Positions 1 through 10,081 of a stretch of 64,000 bases of DNA are shown here, one piece after another. Source of the stretch: Shewanella gaetbuli (GTDB lineage Bacteria; Pseudomonadota; Gammaproteobacteria; Enterobacterales; Shewanellaceae). Numbering within the stretch: the stretch's first letter is position 1; each line of letters begins with the position of its first letter. The position numbers and the translations under genes are program-made. The stretch is taken from positions 473,017 through 537,016 of the forward strand of contig NZ_JAKIKP010000002.1 of the NCBI RefSeq assembly GCF_023284065.1, given 5' to 3'. The notes beneath the pieces were generated by a model, which saw nothing but the letters and a program-made list of their open reading frames with translations, did not search any database and was not told the DNA's origin.

Positions 1-1815
1 GTGACTTATGTTGCTATCGCAGCGGGTCACCCTTTAGCGATTCAAGCCGCTGAAAACAACCCAGAATTAACGGCATTTTTAGAAGAATGTAAAAATGCCG
101 ATACCACTGAAGCAGCGATGGCTTCAATGGAGAAAAAAGGCGTTGCGACAGGCTTAAATGCTGTTCATCCTATTAGTGGTAAATTAGTCCCTATTTGGGT
201 AGCTAACTTTGTATTGATGAATTACGGCACTGGCGCGGTAATGTCAGTACCCGCTCACGATCAACGTGACTATGAGTTTGCCCAAAAATTCGGTCTTGCT
301 ATTGAAGCCGTTATCAAGCCTGCTGATGCAGAGCTGGATATCAGCAAAGAAGCATATACTGAAAAAGGCGTGTTATTTAACTCAGGCGAGTTTGACGGTC
401 TAGACTTCCAAGCGGCATTTGATGCCATTGACGCAAAATTATCAGCAGAAGGTAAAGGCAAACGCCAAGTTAACTTCCGCTTACGCGACTGGGGTGTTTC
501 TCGTCAACGTTACTGGGGCGCACCAATCCCAATGGTCACCTTAGAAGATGGCACGGTAATGCCTACTCCTGAAGACCAACTTCCTGTCATTCTGCCAGAA
601 GATGTGGTTATGGACGGTATCCAAAGCCCTATTAAGGCTGACAAAGAGTGGGCTAAAACCACGGTAAACGGCCAAGCGGCATTACGTGAAACCGACACCT
701 TTGACACCTTTATGGAGTCATCTTGGTATTACGCTCGCTACTGTAGCCCGCATGCAGACCAAATGCTTGACTCAGCTAAAGCTAACTATTGGCTACCTGT
801 AGACCAATACATTGGTGGTATCGAACACGCTTGTATGCATTTATTGTACTTCCGTTTCTTCCACAAATTGTTACGCGATATGGACTTAGTTAACTCTAAT
901 GAGCCTGCGAAACAATTGCTGACTCAAGGTATGGTATTAGCCGACGCTTACTACTACATCAATGAAAAAGGTGCTCGCGTGTGGGTATCGCCATTAGATG
1001 TTGCTGAGTTAGAAAAAGACGACAAAGGCCGTGTTACCAAAGCAGTTGATAAAAACGGAAATGAGCTGGTTTACACAGGCATGAGCAAAATGTCGAAGTC
1101 TAAAAACAACGGTATTGACCCACAGGTCATGGTTGAGAAATACGGCGCAGACACAGTACGTTTATTTATGATGTTTGCTTCACCACCAGAGTTAACGCTT
1201 GAGTGGCAAGAGTCTGGCGTTGAAGGCGCACATCGCTTTATTAAACGTTTATGGAAATTGGCTAACGATCACATTAGTGCTGGGGCAACTGAAGCCCTTG
1301 ACGTTAAATCGTTAACGGCCGACCAAAAAGCTCTTCGTCGTGAGCTACACAAAACCATTGCTAAAGTGAGTGATGATATAGGCCGTCGTCAAATGTTCAA
1401 CACCGCTATTGCTGCGGTAATGGAATTGATGAACCATCTATTAAAAGCACCTCAAGAGTCAGCTCAAGACCGTGCATTGATGGCTGAAGCATTATCTGCT
1501 ATTACTCGTTTACTTTACCCAATTGTGCCGCACATTTGCTTTAGCTTATGGAAAGAGTTAGGTAACGAAAACAACATTGAAGATAGCCGTTGGCCTGAAG
1601 TGGACGAAAGCGCACTAGTTGAAGACAGTAAATTAATTATTGTACAAATCAACGGTAAATTACGCGCTAAAATCACGGTTGCCGCTGACGCAACGCAAGA
1701 GCAAGTGCAAGCCTTGGCAATGGAAGACGAGCATGTACAGAAACATTCTGACGGACTCACCATTCGTAAAGTGATTTATATTCCTGGCAAGCTGCTAAAC
1801 ATTGTTGCTAAATAA
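1..1815 (+). CDS. leuS: leucyl-tRNA synthetase, C-terminal part
   Basis: Charges tRNA-Leu with leucine in the cytoplasm. The frame is open at the window edge, so the first codon is internal; about 255 residues are missing compared with the usual length near 860. Visible in order are the end of the CP1 editing domain with VPAHDQRD (residues 83-90; the Asp residues bind the mischarged amino acid in this family), the SSWYYARY core segment near 240, the KMSKS signature at 363-367, the anticodon-binding helices, and a C-terminal domain ending GKLLNIVAK. The gene heads the leuS-lptE-holA-nadD block typical of gammaproteobacteria. Nothing looks damaged. Confidence 0.97.
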   Translation: MTYVAIAAGHPLAIQAAENNPELTAFLEECKNADTTEAAMASMEKKGVATGLNAVHPISGKLVPIWVANFVLMNYGTGAVMSVPAHDQRDYEFAQKFGLAIEAVIKPADAELDISKEAYTEKGVLFNSGEFDGLDFQAAFDAIDAKLSAEGKGKRQVNFRLRDWGVSRQRYWGAPIPMVTLEDGTVMPTPEDQLPVILPEDVVMDGIQSPIKADKEWAKTTVNGQAALRETDTFDTFMESSWYYARYCSPHADQMLDSAKANYWLPVDQYIGGIEHACMHLLYFRFFHKLLRDMDLVNSNEPAKQLLTQGMVLADAYYYINEKGARVWVSPLDVAELEKDDKGRVTKAVDKNGNELVYTGMSKMSKSKNNGIDPQVMVEKYGADTVRLFMMFASPPELTLEWQESGVEGAHRFIKRLWKLANDHISAGATEALDVKSLTADQKALRRELHKTIAKVSDDIGRRQMFNTAIAAVMELMNHLLKAPQESAQDRALMAEALSAITRLLYPIVPHICFSLWKELGNENNIEDSRWPEVDESALVEDSKLIIVQINGKLRAKITVAADATQEQVQALAMEDEHVQKHSDGLTIRKVIYIPGKLLNIVAK

Positions 1816-1860
1816 CATTGTTGATCAATAAGAGCAGAGCATTGCTCAGTAAACCAATAG

Positions 1861-1916
1861 CCTCACGCTTGTGAGGTAAATGATTGCCCATCTTAGGAGT
1901 TCCTCCTAAGATGGGC
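1861..1916. other. two hairpins between leuS and lptE
   Basis: Two consecutive perfect inverted repeats fill the gap. A 6-bp stem, CCTCAC/GTGAGG with a GCTT loop, spans 1861-1876. A 13-bp stem, GCCCATCTTAGGA with a 5-base loop, spans 1886-1916. No T run follows either, so they do not look like simple intrinsic terminators. They may stabilise or process the message, or partly uncouple lptE from leuS. Confidence 0.55.
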
Positions 1917-1967
1917 ATATTAAGTTTGACCATGGTGACATGGTAGTAAAGGAATTCGATAACAATT

Positions 1968-2462
1968 ATGTTGATGAAACGTATCGCAATGGCGCTCATT
2001 TCTGTCGTATTACTGGCTACATCAGGGTGCGGATTTAAATTACAACGAAGTTACTCGATCCCCGCTGAATTACAGCAATTACATTTAAGCAGCAGTGACC
2101 AATACAGTGAACTGACCCGTTTAGTTAACGACCGTTTACGCATTAACAGTGTTGATGTTGTTGCCGCTAACCCAAATACACCCACTCTAAGATTAATCAG
2201 TGATTCATTAGAGCGAGCGACATTATCCCTTTACCCAACGGGTAACGTGGCAGAATATGAGTTAATATATATTGTAAATTACACTGTCACTCTCCCAGAT
2301 AACGAACCGATTGAATATCAAGCCGAAATTCGCCGAGATTATCAAGACGACCCCCGAACAGCATTAGCTAAAAGTCGTGAAATGGAATTATTAACGCGAG
2401 AAATGCGAGTTCAAGCTGCCGATCAAATTATTCAAACATTAGCGTCAATCGGTACCGAATAA
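1968..2462 (+). CDS. lptE: LPS-assembly lipoprotein LptE
   Basis: Outer-membrane lipoprotein that plugs the LptD barrel and helps place LPS in the outer leaflet. The N-terminus is a lipoprotein signal peptide with lipobox TSGC, the Cys near residue 21. The rest (GFKLQRSYSIPAELQQLHL and following) matches LptE in length, 164 residues, and in pattern. A second ATG at 1974 is an equally good start. The stop codon directly touches the holA start, so the two are co-translated. Position between leuS and holA is the conserved one. Confidence 0.93.
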   Translation: MLMKRIAMALISVVLLATSGCGFKLQRSYSIPAELQQLHLSSSDQYSELTRLVNDRLRINSVDVVAANPNTPTLRLISDSLERATLSLYPTGNVAEYELIYIVNYTVTLPDNEPIEYQAEIRRDYQDDPRTALAKSREMELLTREMRVQAADQIIQTLASIGTE

Positions 2463-3494
2463 ATGCGGGTTTATCCTGATCAATTAAAAAAACATCTGCA
2501 GCCATTGCCGCAAATCTGCCTATTATTTGGTGATGACTTGTGGCTGGTTGAAAATAGTAAGCAACAGTTAATTACAGCGGCTAAAAAACAAGGCTTTGAT
2601 GAGCGAGTACAGTTAACCCAAGAAACCAGCTTTAATTGGCAAGACTTAATTCAAGAATGGCAATCAATGAGTTTATTCGCCAGTCGACGTATTATTGAGC
2701 TGACATTGCCTAATGGCAAACCGGGCACTGAAGGCGCTAAAGCGTTTCAAACCATTTTAAGCCAAGCAAACCCAGACATTATATTAATTGTTCAAGGGCC
2801 AAAAGCGGGGTTAGAACAAACCAATAGCAAATGGTTTAAGTCTCTGGACAGTAAAGGCTTATACATTCCTTGCGCCACCCCAGAGGGTAAACAATTTGAG
2901 CGCTGGTTAGATGGCCGCATCATGCATTATAAACTCACGGTTCATCACGATGCTAAAGCCATGATGTTCAACTTATTTGAAGGTAATCTATTGGCGGCTG
3001 AACAAGCCATGCAAATGCTACAACTGGTTAGCCCTAACAGTAATATTACTCCAGAACAACTCACCCACTACTTTGAAGATCAGTCACGTTTTAGTGTCTT
3101 TCAGCTTACCGATGCTATTTTGCTAAATCATCAAAAACAAGCTCAACATATGCTGGCACAACTGCAAAGTGAAGGCACAGCAATGCCAATTCTTATGTGG
3201 GCCGTATTTAAAGAAATCACCCTACTGCTAAACCTAAAACTGGCTCAATCTCAAGGCGAGCAATTAAATAAATTGTGGGGACAATATCGAATATGGGATA
3301 AACGCAAGCCGCTATATCAAGCTGCGTTAAGTCGATTAGAGCTTCACCACCTTGAACATATGCTGGCTTTAGCCTCAAGCTTAGAGCTAAATTTAAAACA
3401 ATATGGTGCTGAAGACTGGATAGGCATGAGCCATTTATGCATATTATTTGATCCCAGAGCCCATAATCGTCTCGCGCATATTGAGCTCAATTAG
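2463..3494 (+). CDS. holA: DNA polymerase III delta subunit
   Basis: Clamp-loader subunit that opens the beta sliding clamp during replication. Its 343 residues equal the E. coli length. The N-terminus (MRVYPDQLKKHLQPLPQICL) and the segment around LFGDDLWLVENSK are typical of HolA, which has an AAA+-like fold without an active ATPase site. The ATG begins immediately after the lptE stop. The next gene, nadD, begins 13 bases downstream. Confidence 0.95.
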   Translation: MRVYPDQLKKHLQPLPQICLLFGDDLWLVENSKQQLITAAKKQGFDERVQLTQETSFNWQDLIQEWQSMSLFASRRIIELTLPNGKPGTEGAKAFQTILSQANPDIILIVQGPKAGLEQTNSKWFKSLDSKGLYIPCATPEGKQFERWLDGRIMHYKLTVHHDAKAMMFNLFEGNLLAAEQAMQMLQLVSPNSNITPEQLTHYFEDQSRFSVFQLTDAILLNHQKQAQHMLAQLQSEGTAMPILMWAVFKEITLLLNLKLAQSQGEQLNKLWGQYRIWDKRKPLYQAALSRLELHHLEHMLALASSLELNLKQYGAEDWIGMSHLCILFDPRAHNRLAHIELN

Positions 3495-3507
3495 ACGAGT
3501 ATCTAGT

Positions 3508-4152
3508 ATGAGAATTGCAATTCTGGGTGGCACCTTTGACCCAATACACTTAGGACATATTAAACCTGCATTAGAGGTTAAGCATCAGCTAGAATTAGAC
3601 CAAGTGTGGTTAATGCCTAATAATATTCCACCACACAAACAGCGCACCAATGTCGACACTCAGCACCGTTTAACCATGGTTGAACAAGTTTGCCAGCAAT
3701 ACTCGCAATTACAACTTTGCGACATAGAGCTAACCTGTGATACCCCGTCCTACACGGCCAAAACATTAGCCTTGTTAAGTCAACGTTACCCCCAGCATCA
3801 GTTTTATTTCATTATGGGGATGGATTCATTTATTCAGTTGCAAAGCTGGTATCAGTACCAAGAAATTTTTACTCAGTGTCATATCATTTTATGTCAGCGT
3901 CCTGGGTGGACCCTAGCTAATTCAAGCCCAATGCATGCACTGCTTAATCAATATGGCATTAACGCCAAAGAATTTTTAAATACCTTATCGACCCAACCAC
4001 AATGCGGACGAGTGATCACTGTTGATATCAATTTACAAGATATCTCCTCAACTGACATTCGCCAACGACTCCTTCAACAACAAGATACCTCACACTTATT
4101 AGCCCCTTGTACGGCTAAATATATTCAGCAACACCATTTATACCTAGATTAA
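3508..4152 (+). CDS. nadD: nicotinate-mononucleotide adenylyltransferase
   Basis: Adenylates nicotinate mononucleotide to deamido-NAD in NAD synthesis. The nucleotidyltransferase signature GGTFDPIHLGH lies at residues 7-17 and the second motif ISSTDIRQRL near the C-terminus. The frame is open further upstream to 3448 inside holA. The ATG at 3508 is chosen because it places the conserved RIAILGGTFDP at the very N-terminus, as in the family. The product is 214 residues, the usual length. Confidence 0.95.
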   Translation: MRIAILGGTFDPIHLGHIKPALEVKHQLELDQVWLMPNNIPPHKQRTNVDTQHRLTMVEQVCQQYSQLQLCDIELTCDTPSYTAKTLALLSQRYPQHQFYFIMGMDSFIQLQSWYQYQEIFTQCHIILCQRPGWTLANSSPMHALLNQYGINAKEFLNTLSTQPQCGRVITVDINLQDISSTDIRQRLLQQQDTSHLLAPCTAKYIQQHHLYLD

Positions 4153-4190
4153 CATTTACTCAGTAAACCTATCACTTTATCAGCGGTTAA

Positions 4191-4220
4191 TTGCGTCTAG
4201 CGGGGTTAATTGAGTATAAT
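4191..4220 (+). promoter_or_regulatory. candidate sigma70 promoter for rsfS
   Basis: TTGCGT at 4191-4196 and a perfect TATAAT at 4215-4220, 18 bases apart, lie 33 bases before the chosen rsfS start. This suggests an internal promoter in the nadD-rsfS interval. Confidence 0.55.
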
Positions 4221-4253
4221 GCTCCGTTAATTTTGACTAATGAGGTAAATCGC

Positions 4254-4583
4254 GTGCAAAGCACCGAGCTAAAAGATTTTGTTGTCGATAAAATCGATGA
4301 TTTAAAAGCAAAAAATATTGTTGTATTAGACGTTAAAAACCAATCTACCATTACCGATACCATGGTAATTTGTACTGGTACATCTAAAACACATGTCCGC
4401 GCCATTGGTGAGCATATGGTTTTGGAAGCTAAAAAAGCGGGCATTCAACCATTAGGCGTTGAAGGCCGTGACAACAGTGAATGGGTATTAGTTGATTTAG
4501 GTGAAGTGATTGTTCATGTGATGCAAGAACAAACTCGCGAATACTATCAACTTGAAAAACTTTGGTCTGATCAAAACGCATAA
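4254..4583 (+). CDS. rsfS: ribosomal silencing factor RsfS
   Basis: Binds ribosomal protein uL14 and blocks subunit joining when nutrients are short. The protein begins [20 protein letters not shown] and carries the family segment around [24 protein letters not shown] start at 4254 is chosen: GAGGT lies 7 bases upstream, and the 21 extra in-frame codons back to 4191 overlap a good promoter and do not resemble RsfS. It is 109 residues long, normal for the family. Its stop overlaps the rlmH start (TAATG). Confidence 0.92.
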   Translation: MQSTELKDFVVDKIDDLKAKNIVVLDVKNQSTITDTMVICTGTSKTHVRAIGEHMVLEAKKAGIQPLGVEGRDNSEWVLVDLGEVIVHVMQEQTREYYQLEKLWSDQNA

Positions 4584-5053
4584 TGAAGTTACAACTGATT
4601 GCCGTAGGCACTAAAATGCCCGACTGGGTCACCCGTGGTTTTGAAGAGTATCAGCGACGCTTTCCTCGAGATATGCCGTTAGAGCTCATTGAGATCCCCG
4701 CGGGAAAACGTGGCAAAAATGCAGATATTGTTCGCATCTTGCAAAAAGAAGGCGAATTAATGCTTGCAGCAGTTCCCAAAGGCAATCACATTGTGAGCTT
4801 AGACCTACCCGGCAAAAACTGGACAACTCCAGACTTAGCAGAACAAATGACAAAATGGCAGCTTGATGGCCGAGATGTTAGCTTGTTAATTGGTGGGCCA
4901 GAAGGACTTGCCCCCGCCTGTAAAGCCGCAGCTAACCAAAGTTGGTGTTTATCCGCACTTACCTTGCCTCATCCTATGGTTCGCATATTGGTTGGAGAAA
5001 GCTTATACAGAGCTTGGAGCGTGAATAACAACCACCCTTATCACCGTGAATAA
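4583..5053 (+). CDS. rlmH: 23S rRNA pseudouridine-1915 N3-methyltransferase
   Basis: SPOUT-class methyltransferase modifying pseudouridine 1915 in helix 69 of 23S rRNA on the assembled ribosome. The 156 residues match the family. The SAM-binding trefoil region is visible as [11 protein letters not shown] and, near the C-terminus, [22 protein letters not shown]. It overlaps the rsfS stop by one base, so the two are translationally coupled, as is usual for this pair. Confidence 0.96.
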   Translation: MKLQLIAVGTKMPDWVTRGFEEYQRRFPRDMPLELIEIPAGKRGKNADIVRILQKEGELMLAAVPKGNHIVSLDLPGKNWTTPDLAEQMTKWQLDGRDVSLLIGGPEGLAPACKAAANQSWCLSALTLPHPMVRILVGESLYRAWSVNNNHPYHRE

Positions 5054-5151
5054 CCTTGGTGAAACCCATTAAACAAGTTTTAAGGTTGTTGACAATTCAA
5101 CAGCAAAAAGCAACGCTAACGATTTTAATATAATAAATCTTGGAGACTTAA

Positions 5152-7023
5152 GTGCCGCCAAAGAAGCGCATTACCATGCATGACCATGCCGCAGAGGCGT
5201 CGTTATTCAAACGTCGTGCATTGTTCACTTTTTTTTGCGTCTTCGTATTATTATCTGTGTTGTTTTCGAATATGTATCAACTACAGGTAGTGTCACACAA
5301 AGATTACGAAACCCGCTCAAATGACAACCGTATTAGAGTGGTTCCTACCGCACCAAGTCGCGGGTTAATTTTTGACCGTCACGGCAATTTACTGGCTGAA
5401 AACCAACCTTACTATTCATTAGAAATTATCCCTGAACGGGTGACCGATTTAGATGAAACCTTCGATAAGCTCAATAGTATTATCGAAATAAGCGACGAAG
5501 AACGTCAGCAACTTAAAGACACACTTAAGTTTCATCGCCGTTTTAAACCGCTCACAATCAAAAGTAAATTAACTGAACAGCAAGTCGCCAGCTTTTCGGT
5601 TAACCAACATCAATTTCCTGGGATTTATATTGAAGCCGGTTTAAAACGTCATTACCCTTATGAAGACCTTATGACCCACGTATTAGGTTATGTAGGTAAA
5701 ATTAATACCCGAGATAAAGCCGCCTTAGAAAAAAGTGACAAGTGGAAAAAATATGCGGCAACCAAAGACATTGGTAAGCAGGGTATTGAAAAATATTATG
5801 AAGATTTATTGCATGGCGCACCGGGCCATCTAGAAGAAGAAGTGAATAACCGAGGACGAGTTATTCGCACCCTAAAAGTAACCCCCCCCACGCCAGGACA
5901 AGATATTTATCTTACCCTCGATTTAAACTTACAGCTTAAAGCGATGGAGTTATTAGATGGTCGACGAGGCTCAGTGGTTGCCATTGACCCACAAGATGGC
6001 GGTATTTTAGCCATGGTATCGAGCCCAAGTTATGACCCTAACCAATTTGTGCATGGAATCAGCAGCAAAGCCTATAGTGAGCTGCTAAATGATAAGTCCA
6101 GACCGCTAATTAACCGTGCCACCCAAGGACAGTACTCTCCTGCATCAACCATAAAACCATTAGTGGCATTATTGGGTCTTGAAGAGCGGATTATTAACGA
6201 TAAAACCCGTGTATGGGACCCCGGTTTTTGGCAAATACCGGGCGTAGAAAGAAAATGGCGAGACTGGAAAAGATGGGGGCACGGCTGGGTAGATGTTTAC
6301 CACGCTATTATTGATTCATGCGATATCTTTTTCTACGACCTAGTATACAAGATTGGCATCGATAAAATGTCATCATTTATGGCTCAATTTGGTTTTGGCG
6401 AACAAACCAATGTCGATATACATGAAGAAGCTGCAGGTATCATGCCCTCTAGAGACTGGAAGCGCCTTAGATATAACCAACCTTGGTATATTGGTGACAC
6501 CATTTCAGTTGGCATTGGTCAAGGGTACTGGACCAGCACACCATTACAGTTAGCCAACGCAACTGCAACGCTGGCCAACAAAGGTCAACGCTTCTCTCCT
6601 CATTTACTCAAGTCCACTCGTAATGAAAACGAAACGCTTGAATCGCCCATTGAAGAGCTACCACCTATTGAGCTTAAAAACCCTAGAAACTGGGATATTA
6701 TCAATGATGCTATGCGCCAAACCGCTGATAAGTCTCGATTCACTGACGCCACCTACACTGCCGCAATGAAAACCGGTACCGCACAGGTTTTCTCTGTTGG
6801 GCAAAATGAAAAATACGATGCTGACAATATTCCAGAACATTTAAGGGACAACGCCTTAATTGTGGCCTATGCCCCTTATGAAAACCCTCAAATTGTACTG
6901 GCTGTGGTCTTAGAAAATGCCGGTTGGGGTGGCGCTAATGCTGGGCCACTCGCCAGAGCATTATTGGATGAATATATGTTAAGGGACGATGCCGTCGTGC
7001 CTAATGAGTCAGCAGATGAATAA
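5152..7023 (+). CDS. mrdA: penicillin-binding protein 2
   Basis: Class B transpeptidase of the elongasome, cross-linking peptidoglycan during side-wall growth. A short cytoplasmic N-terminus precedes one membrane anchor ([19 protein letters not shown]). A dimerisation domain follows, then the transpeptidase domain with SxxK at Ser332-Lys335 (SPASTIKP), SxD at Ser389 (SCD), and KTG at 540-542 (KTGTAQVF). The start is GTG at 5152 behind GGAG. Length 623 is close to the E. coli 633. It overlaps rodA, its glycosyltransferase partner. Confidence 0.96.
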   Translation: MPPKKRITMHDHAAEASLFKRRALFTFFCVFVLLSVLFSNMYQLQVVSHKDYETRSNDNRIRVVPTAPSRGLIFDRHGNLLAENQPYYSLEIIPERVTDLDETFDKLNSIIEISDEERQQLKDTLKFHRRFKPLTIKSKLTEQQVASFSVNQHQFPGIYIEAGLKRHYPYEDLMTHVLGYVGKINTRDKAALEKSDKWKKYAATKDIGKQGIEKYYEDLLHGAPGHLEEEVNNRGRVIRTLKVTPPTPGQDIYLTLDLNLQLKAMELLDGRRGSVVAIDPQDGGILAMVSSPSYDPNQFVHGISSKAYSELLNDKSRPLINRATQGQYSPASTIKPLVALLGLEERIINDKTRVWDPGFWQIPGVERKWRDWKRWGHGWVDVYHAIIDSCDIFFYDLVYKIGIDKMSSFMAQFGFGEQTNVDIHEEAAGIMPSRDWKRLRYNQPWYIGDTISVGIGQGYWTSTPLQLANATATLANKGQRFSPHLLKSTRNENETLESPIEELPPIELKNPRNWDIINDAMRQTADKSRFTDATYTAAMKTGTAQVFSVGQNEKYDADNIPEHLRDNALIVAYAPYENPQIVLAVVLENAGWGGANAGPLARALLDEYMLRDDAVVPNESADE

Positions 7024-8128
7024 TCACACCCATCATCACAAAAAAAATATATGGCAGCGAATGCACATTGACTTGCCACTGTTGTGTGGCTTGTTGGCAT
7101 TAATGGTATTTGGCCTATTTGTTATTTATTCTGCCAGTGGTGAAAGTGCCGCCATGATGGAGCGCCAACTCACCCGAATGGGACTATCGTTAGTCATCAT
7201 GCTAGGCGTGGCGCAAATTAACCCTGAGGTGCTTCGCCGTTGGGCACTGCCTATTTACGTCGCCGGTATTATTTTACTGCTTGGAGTGCATTTTTTTGGC
7301 ACCATCAATAAAGGCGCACAACGCTGGTTAAACTTAGGTTTTATGGAGTTTCAGCCGTCAGAATTAATTAAGCTCGCCTTCCCTATTACTATGGCATGGT
7401 ACATCAGTAAATTTCCCTTACCGCCTAAAAAGCGCTATTTAGCTGGTGGCGCCATTATTTTATTAATTCCAACACTACTGATTGCCAAACAACCTGATTT
7501 AGGCACCTCTATTCTGGTGGCGGCCTCTGGGGTGTTTGTGTTGTTCTTATCGGGCATGAGTTGGTTAATTGTTGGCGGAATCATTGCCGCAGGGCTGATA
7601 TTTTTACCGATATTATGGTTCTTTCTAATGCATGATTACCAGCGAACGCGCGTGCTGACCTTATTTGACCCCGAGAAAGATCCTCTAGGTGCAGGCTACC
7701 ATATTATTCAATCTAAAATTGCTATCGGTTCAGGTGGTGTGTGGGGTAAAGGTTGGCTACAAGGTACCCAATCACAACTGGAGTTTTTACCCGAACGACA
7801 CACAGATTTTATTTTTGCCGTTATTGGTGAAGAGTTTGGTTTAGTGGGATGTTTCTTACTCTTAGCGCTTTATTTATATGTTATTGGCCGAGGGTTGGTT
7901 ATCGCCGCTAGAGCACAAACCAGTTTTGCCCGCTTATTGGCTGGCAGTATTACCTTAACCTTCTTTGTGTATATCTTCGTCAATATCGGTATGGTTTCCG
8001 GCATATTACCGGTTGTAGGTGTACCGCTACCCCTGATAAGTTATGGTGGCACATCAATGCTGACACTGATGACAGGATTCGGCATATTAATGAGCATTCA
8101 AACCCATAGACGGTTTATAGATAGATAG
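7004..8128 (+). CDS. mrdB: peptidoglycan glycosyltransferase RodA
   Basis: SEDS-family polymerase working with PBP2 in rod-shape elongation. About ten membrane segments are visible, and the conserved loops include SASGES after helix 1, the QPDLGTS segment, and the C-terminal [11 protein letters not shown]. Candidate starts are ATG at 6989, 7004 and 7016, all inside mrdA. E. coli RodA has only a short leader before the equivalent of HIDLPLL, which favours 7004 or 7016. Overlap with mrdA implies coupling. Confidence 0.94.
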   Translation: MSQQMNNHTHHHKKNIWQRMHIDLPLLCGLLALMVFGLFVIYSASGESAAMMERQLTRMGLSLVIMLGVAQINPEVLRRWALPIYVAGIILLLGVHFFGTINKGAQRWLNLGFMEFQPSELIKLAFPITMAWYISKFPLPPKKRYLAGGAIILLIPTLLIAKQPDLGTSILVAASGVFVLFLSGMSWLIVGGIIAAGLIFLPILWFFLMHDYQRTRVLTLFDPEKDPLGAGYHIIQSKIAIGSGGVWGKGWLQGTQSQLEFLPERHTDFIFAVIGEEFGLVGCFLLLALYLYVIGRGLVIAARAQTSFARLLAGSITLTFFVYIFVNIGMVSGILPVVGVPLPLISYGGTSMLTLMTGFGILMSIQTHRRFIDR

Positions 8129-8137
8129 GACGATTTA

Positions 8138-9136
8138 ATGAAATTTACAACGCGCTTATTAGGTTCTTTTACGCTCTTTTTTTCCTCAATAATAAGCACT
8201 CAAGCCGCCACTGACGTTGATGTGGATGCACTAAAAAAACAGTTTATAGCCGACCAAGTTGCAAAGGGCTTTACCCAGCAAGAAGTCGACGCTTTTATGC
8301 AGCAATCAACCTACAACCAAGCGGTTATTGATGCCATCACTAAACCCTGGGAAGCCAAACCTTGGCACCAATATTATCCGATATTTCTAACCGAAAAACG
8401 CTTAGAAAAAGGCCTCGCCTTTTGGCAAGAAAATGCCGACACCATCGCTAAAGCCGCTGACAAATTTAATGTCGACCCACAAATTATTGTGGCAATTATA
8501 GGCATTGAAACCTTTTACGGTGGCTACATGGGCAACTATAAAGTGCAAGATGCACTTTATACACTGGGTTTTTATTATGCCCCACGCGCTAAATTCTTCC
8601 GCAGTGAATATGGCAACCTAATGTCACTGATTAAAGAAGAACAACTCGACAACGACAACCTTAAAGGCTCTTATGCTGGCGCTATGGGGTATGGTCAATT
8701 TATTCCATCTAGTTACCGTCATTATTCAGTAGACTTCAGTGGTGATGGCCGCAGAGATTTACTCAATAGCAAAGCTGATGCTATCGGCAGTGTCGCCAAT
8801 TATTTTCATCAACATGGTTGGCAGCGGGGTGAGCCAGTAGCCTTGCGGTTATATAACAAAGGCAATGACACTCCAAAAGCCAAAGTGTGGACCAGCGAAA
8901 GACTGCATTATAAAGTATCAGATATTCTTTCACCTACTTTAGGTCTAGCTAAAAGCCAAGATTTAGATGTGTCTCAGCCCGCCATGCTAGTCAAACTTGA
9001 GCAGCCTGAAGTTGATGAATATTGGTTAGGCCTAAAAAACTTTTACGTGATTACACGTTATAACCGAAGCCCACTGTATGCCATGGCGGTATACCAATTT
9101 AGCGAGCAATTAAAAGCCGAATATGATGCAAACTAA
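8138..9136 (+). CDS. mltB: lytic murein transglycosylase B
   Basis: Cleaves glycan strands of peptidoglycan to 1,6-anhydro products. A Sec-type signal peptide ends near STQA|ATDV. There is no lipobox, unlike E. coli MltB, so the protein may be soluble in the periplasm. The catalytic Glu124 sits in GIETFYGG, and the SLT-like segment GAMGYGQFIPSSYRHY follows. At 332 residues it is near normal. It starts 9 bases after rodA and overlaps rlpA by 14 bases. Confidence 0.93.
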   Translation: MKFTTRLLGSFTLFFSSIISTQAATDVDVDALKKQFIADQVAKGFTQQEVDAFMQQSTYNQAVIDAITKPWEAKPWHQYYPIFLTEKRLEKGLAFWQENADTIAKAADKFNVDPQIIVAIIGIETFYGGYMGNYKVQDALYTLGFYYAPRAKFFRSEYGNLMSLIKEEQLDNDNLKGSYAGAMGYGQFIPSSYRHYSVDFSGDGRRDLLNSKADAIGSVANYFHQHGWQRGEPVALRLYNKGNDTPKAKVWTSERLHYKVSDILSPTLGLAKSQDLDVSQPAMLVKLEQPEVDEYWLGLKNFYVITRYNRSPLYAMAVYQFSEQLKAEYDAN

Positions 9137-9953
9137 AACGATAATACCCCTCATTTGTTTGGGCTTGACGCTGCTGTTAACGGCCTGTTCCTCTGCGCCT
9201 AAATCAGCTAAAAAAAGCGATAATAACAACAGCCAGTCAGGCCGTTATCAGATGAAAGATGACCGTTACCCTGATAATGCCCCTGATGTAAGTAAAGTCA
9301 AAAATGCGGTACCTAAATACGAGCCTTATTCACGCCAAGGAAACCCGAATAAATATACCGTATTAGGCAAAAGCTATAAGGTATTGCCAACAGGTAAAGG
9401 TTTTACTGAAGTCGGACATGCATCTTGGTATGGTTCTAAGTTTCACGGTCACCTAACCTCAAACGGTGAAACCTATGACATGTATGCCATGTCGGCAGCA
9501 CATAAAAACCTGCCATTACCCAGTTATGTCAAGGTCACAAACCTCGAAAACAATAAGCAAATTATCGTCAGAGTTAATGACAGAGGCCCATTCCATCAAG
9601 GTCGAGTGATTGATTTATCCTACGCAGGAGCTTATCACTTAGGTATGTTAGCCAAAGGCACGGCAAAAGTAAGATTAGATGTGATTCATATTGAGTCGGA
9701 TGCACAAAAAGCGGTTAATGAAGCCACCGACAATGAACAGCATTATATTCAAGTGGTCGCATCAAAAGATAAGTTAAGAGTGAACACATTAGCCAAAGAA
9801 CTCGAAAGAAAATACGGCGTAAAATCGCGCATTGTCTCTAGAAATGGCTTACACCGCATTCAACTTGGGCCAATAGACAAAATATATTTAACCAATAAAT
9901 TACTCGATAACTTACATATGAACGGCTACCCACAAAGTTTTATTGTGCCCTAG
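9123..9953 (+). CDS. rlpA: septal ring lytic transglycosylase RlpA
   Basis: Lipoprotein acting on denuded glycan strands at the division site. The lipobox is LTAC with Cys near residue 22. A double-psi beta-barrel follows, from GHASWYGSKFHG to VNDRGPF, where Asp153 is the likely catalytic residue. The C-terminus is a SPOR domain (HYIQVVASKDK to the end) that binds denuded peptidoglycan. Starts at 9123 and 9126 are indistinguishable. It overlaps mltB, consistent with one wall-hydrolase operon. Confidence 0.94.
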   Translation: MMQTKTIIPLICLGLTLLLTACSSAPKSAKKSDNNNSQSGRYQMKDDRYPDNAPDVSKVKNAVPKYEPYSRQGNPNKYTVLGKSYKVLPTGKGFTEVGHASWYGSKFHGHLTSNGETYDMYAMSAAHKNLPLPSYVKVTNLENNKQIIVRVNDRGPFHQGRVIDLSYAGAYHLGMLAKGTAKVRLDVIHIESDAQKAVNEATDNEQHYIQVVASKDKLRVNTLAKELERKYGVKSRIVSRNGLHRIQLGPIDKIYLTNKLLDNLHMNGYPQSFIVP

Positions 9954-10026
9954 CGCCAGTTTTAAACTTTTTTAGTCCATGAATGAACCTTAATGTGATT
10001 TCATTGCCTATTAATGGTACGACTAA

Positions 10027-10035
10027 TGTTATAAT
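10027..10035 (+). promoter_or_regulatory. extended -10 promoter for dacA
   Basis: TGTTATAAT is a full extended -10 element (TG, one base, TATAAT), 47 bases before the dacA start. No good -35 is seen at normal spacing, which extended -10 promoters can do without. Confidence 0.5.
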
Positions 10036-10081
10036 CGTTTTTATTGTCTTTTTTTGAATTAACCAGAGACTTGCTAATTTC

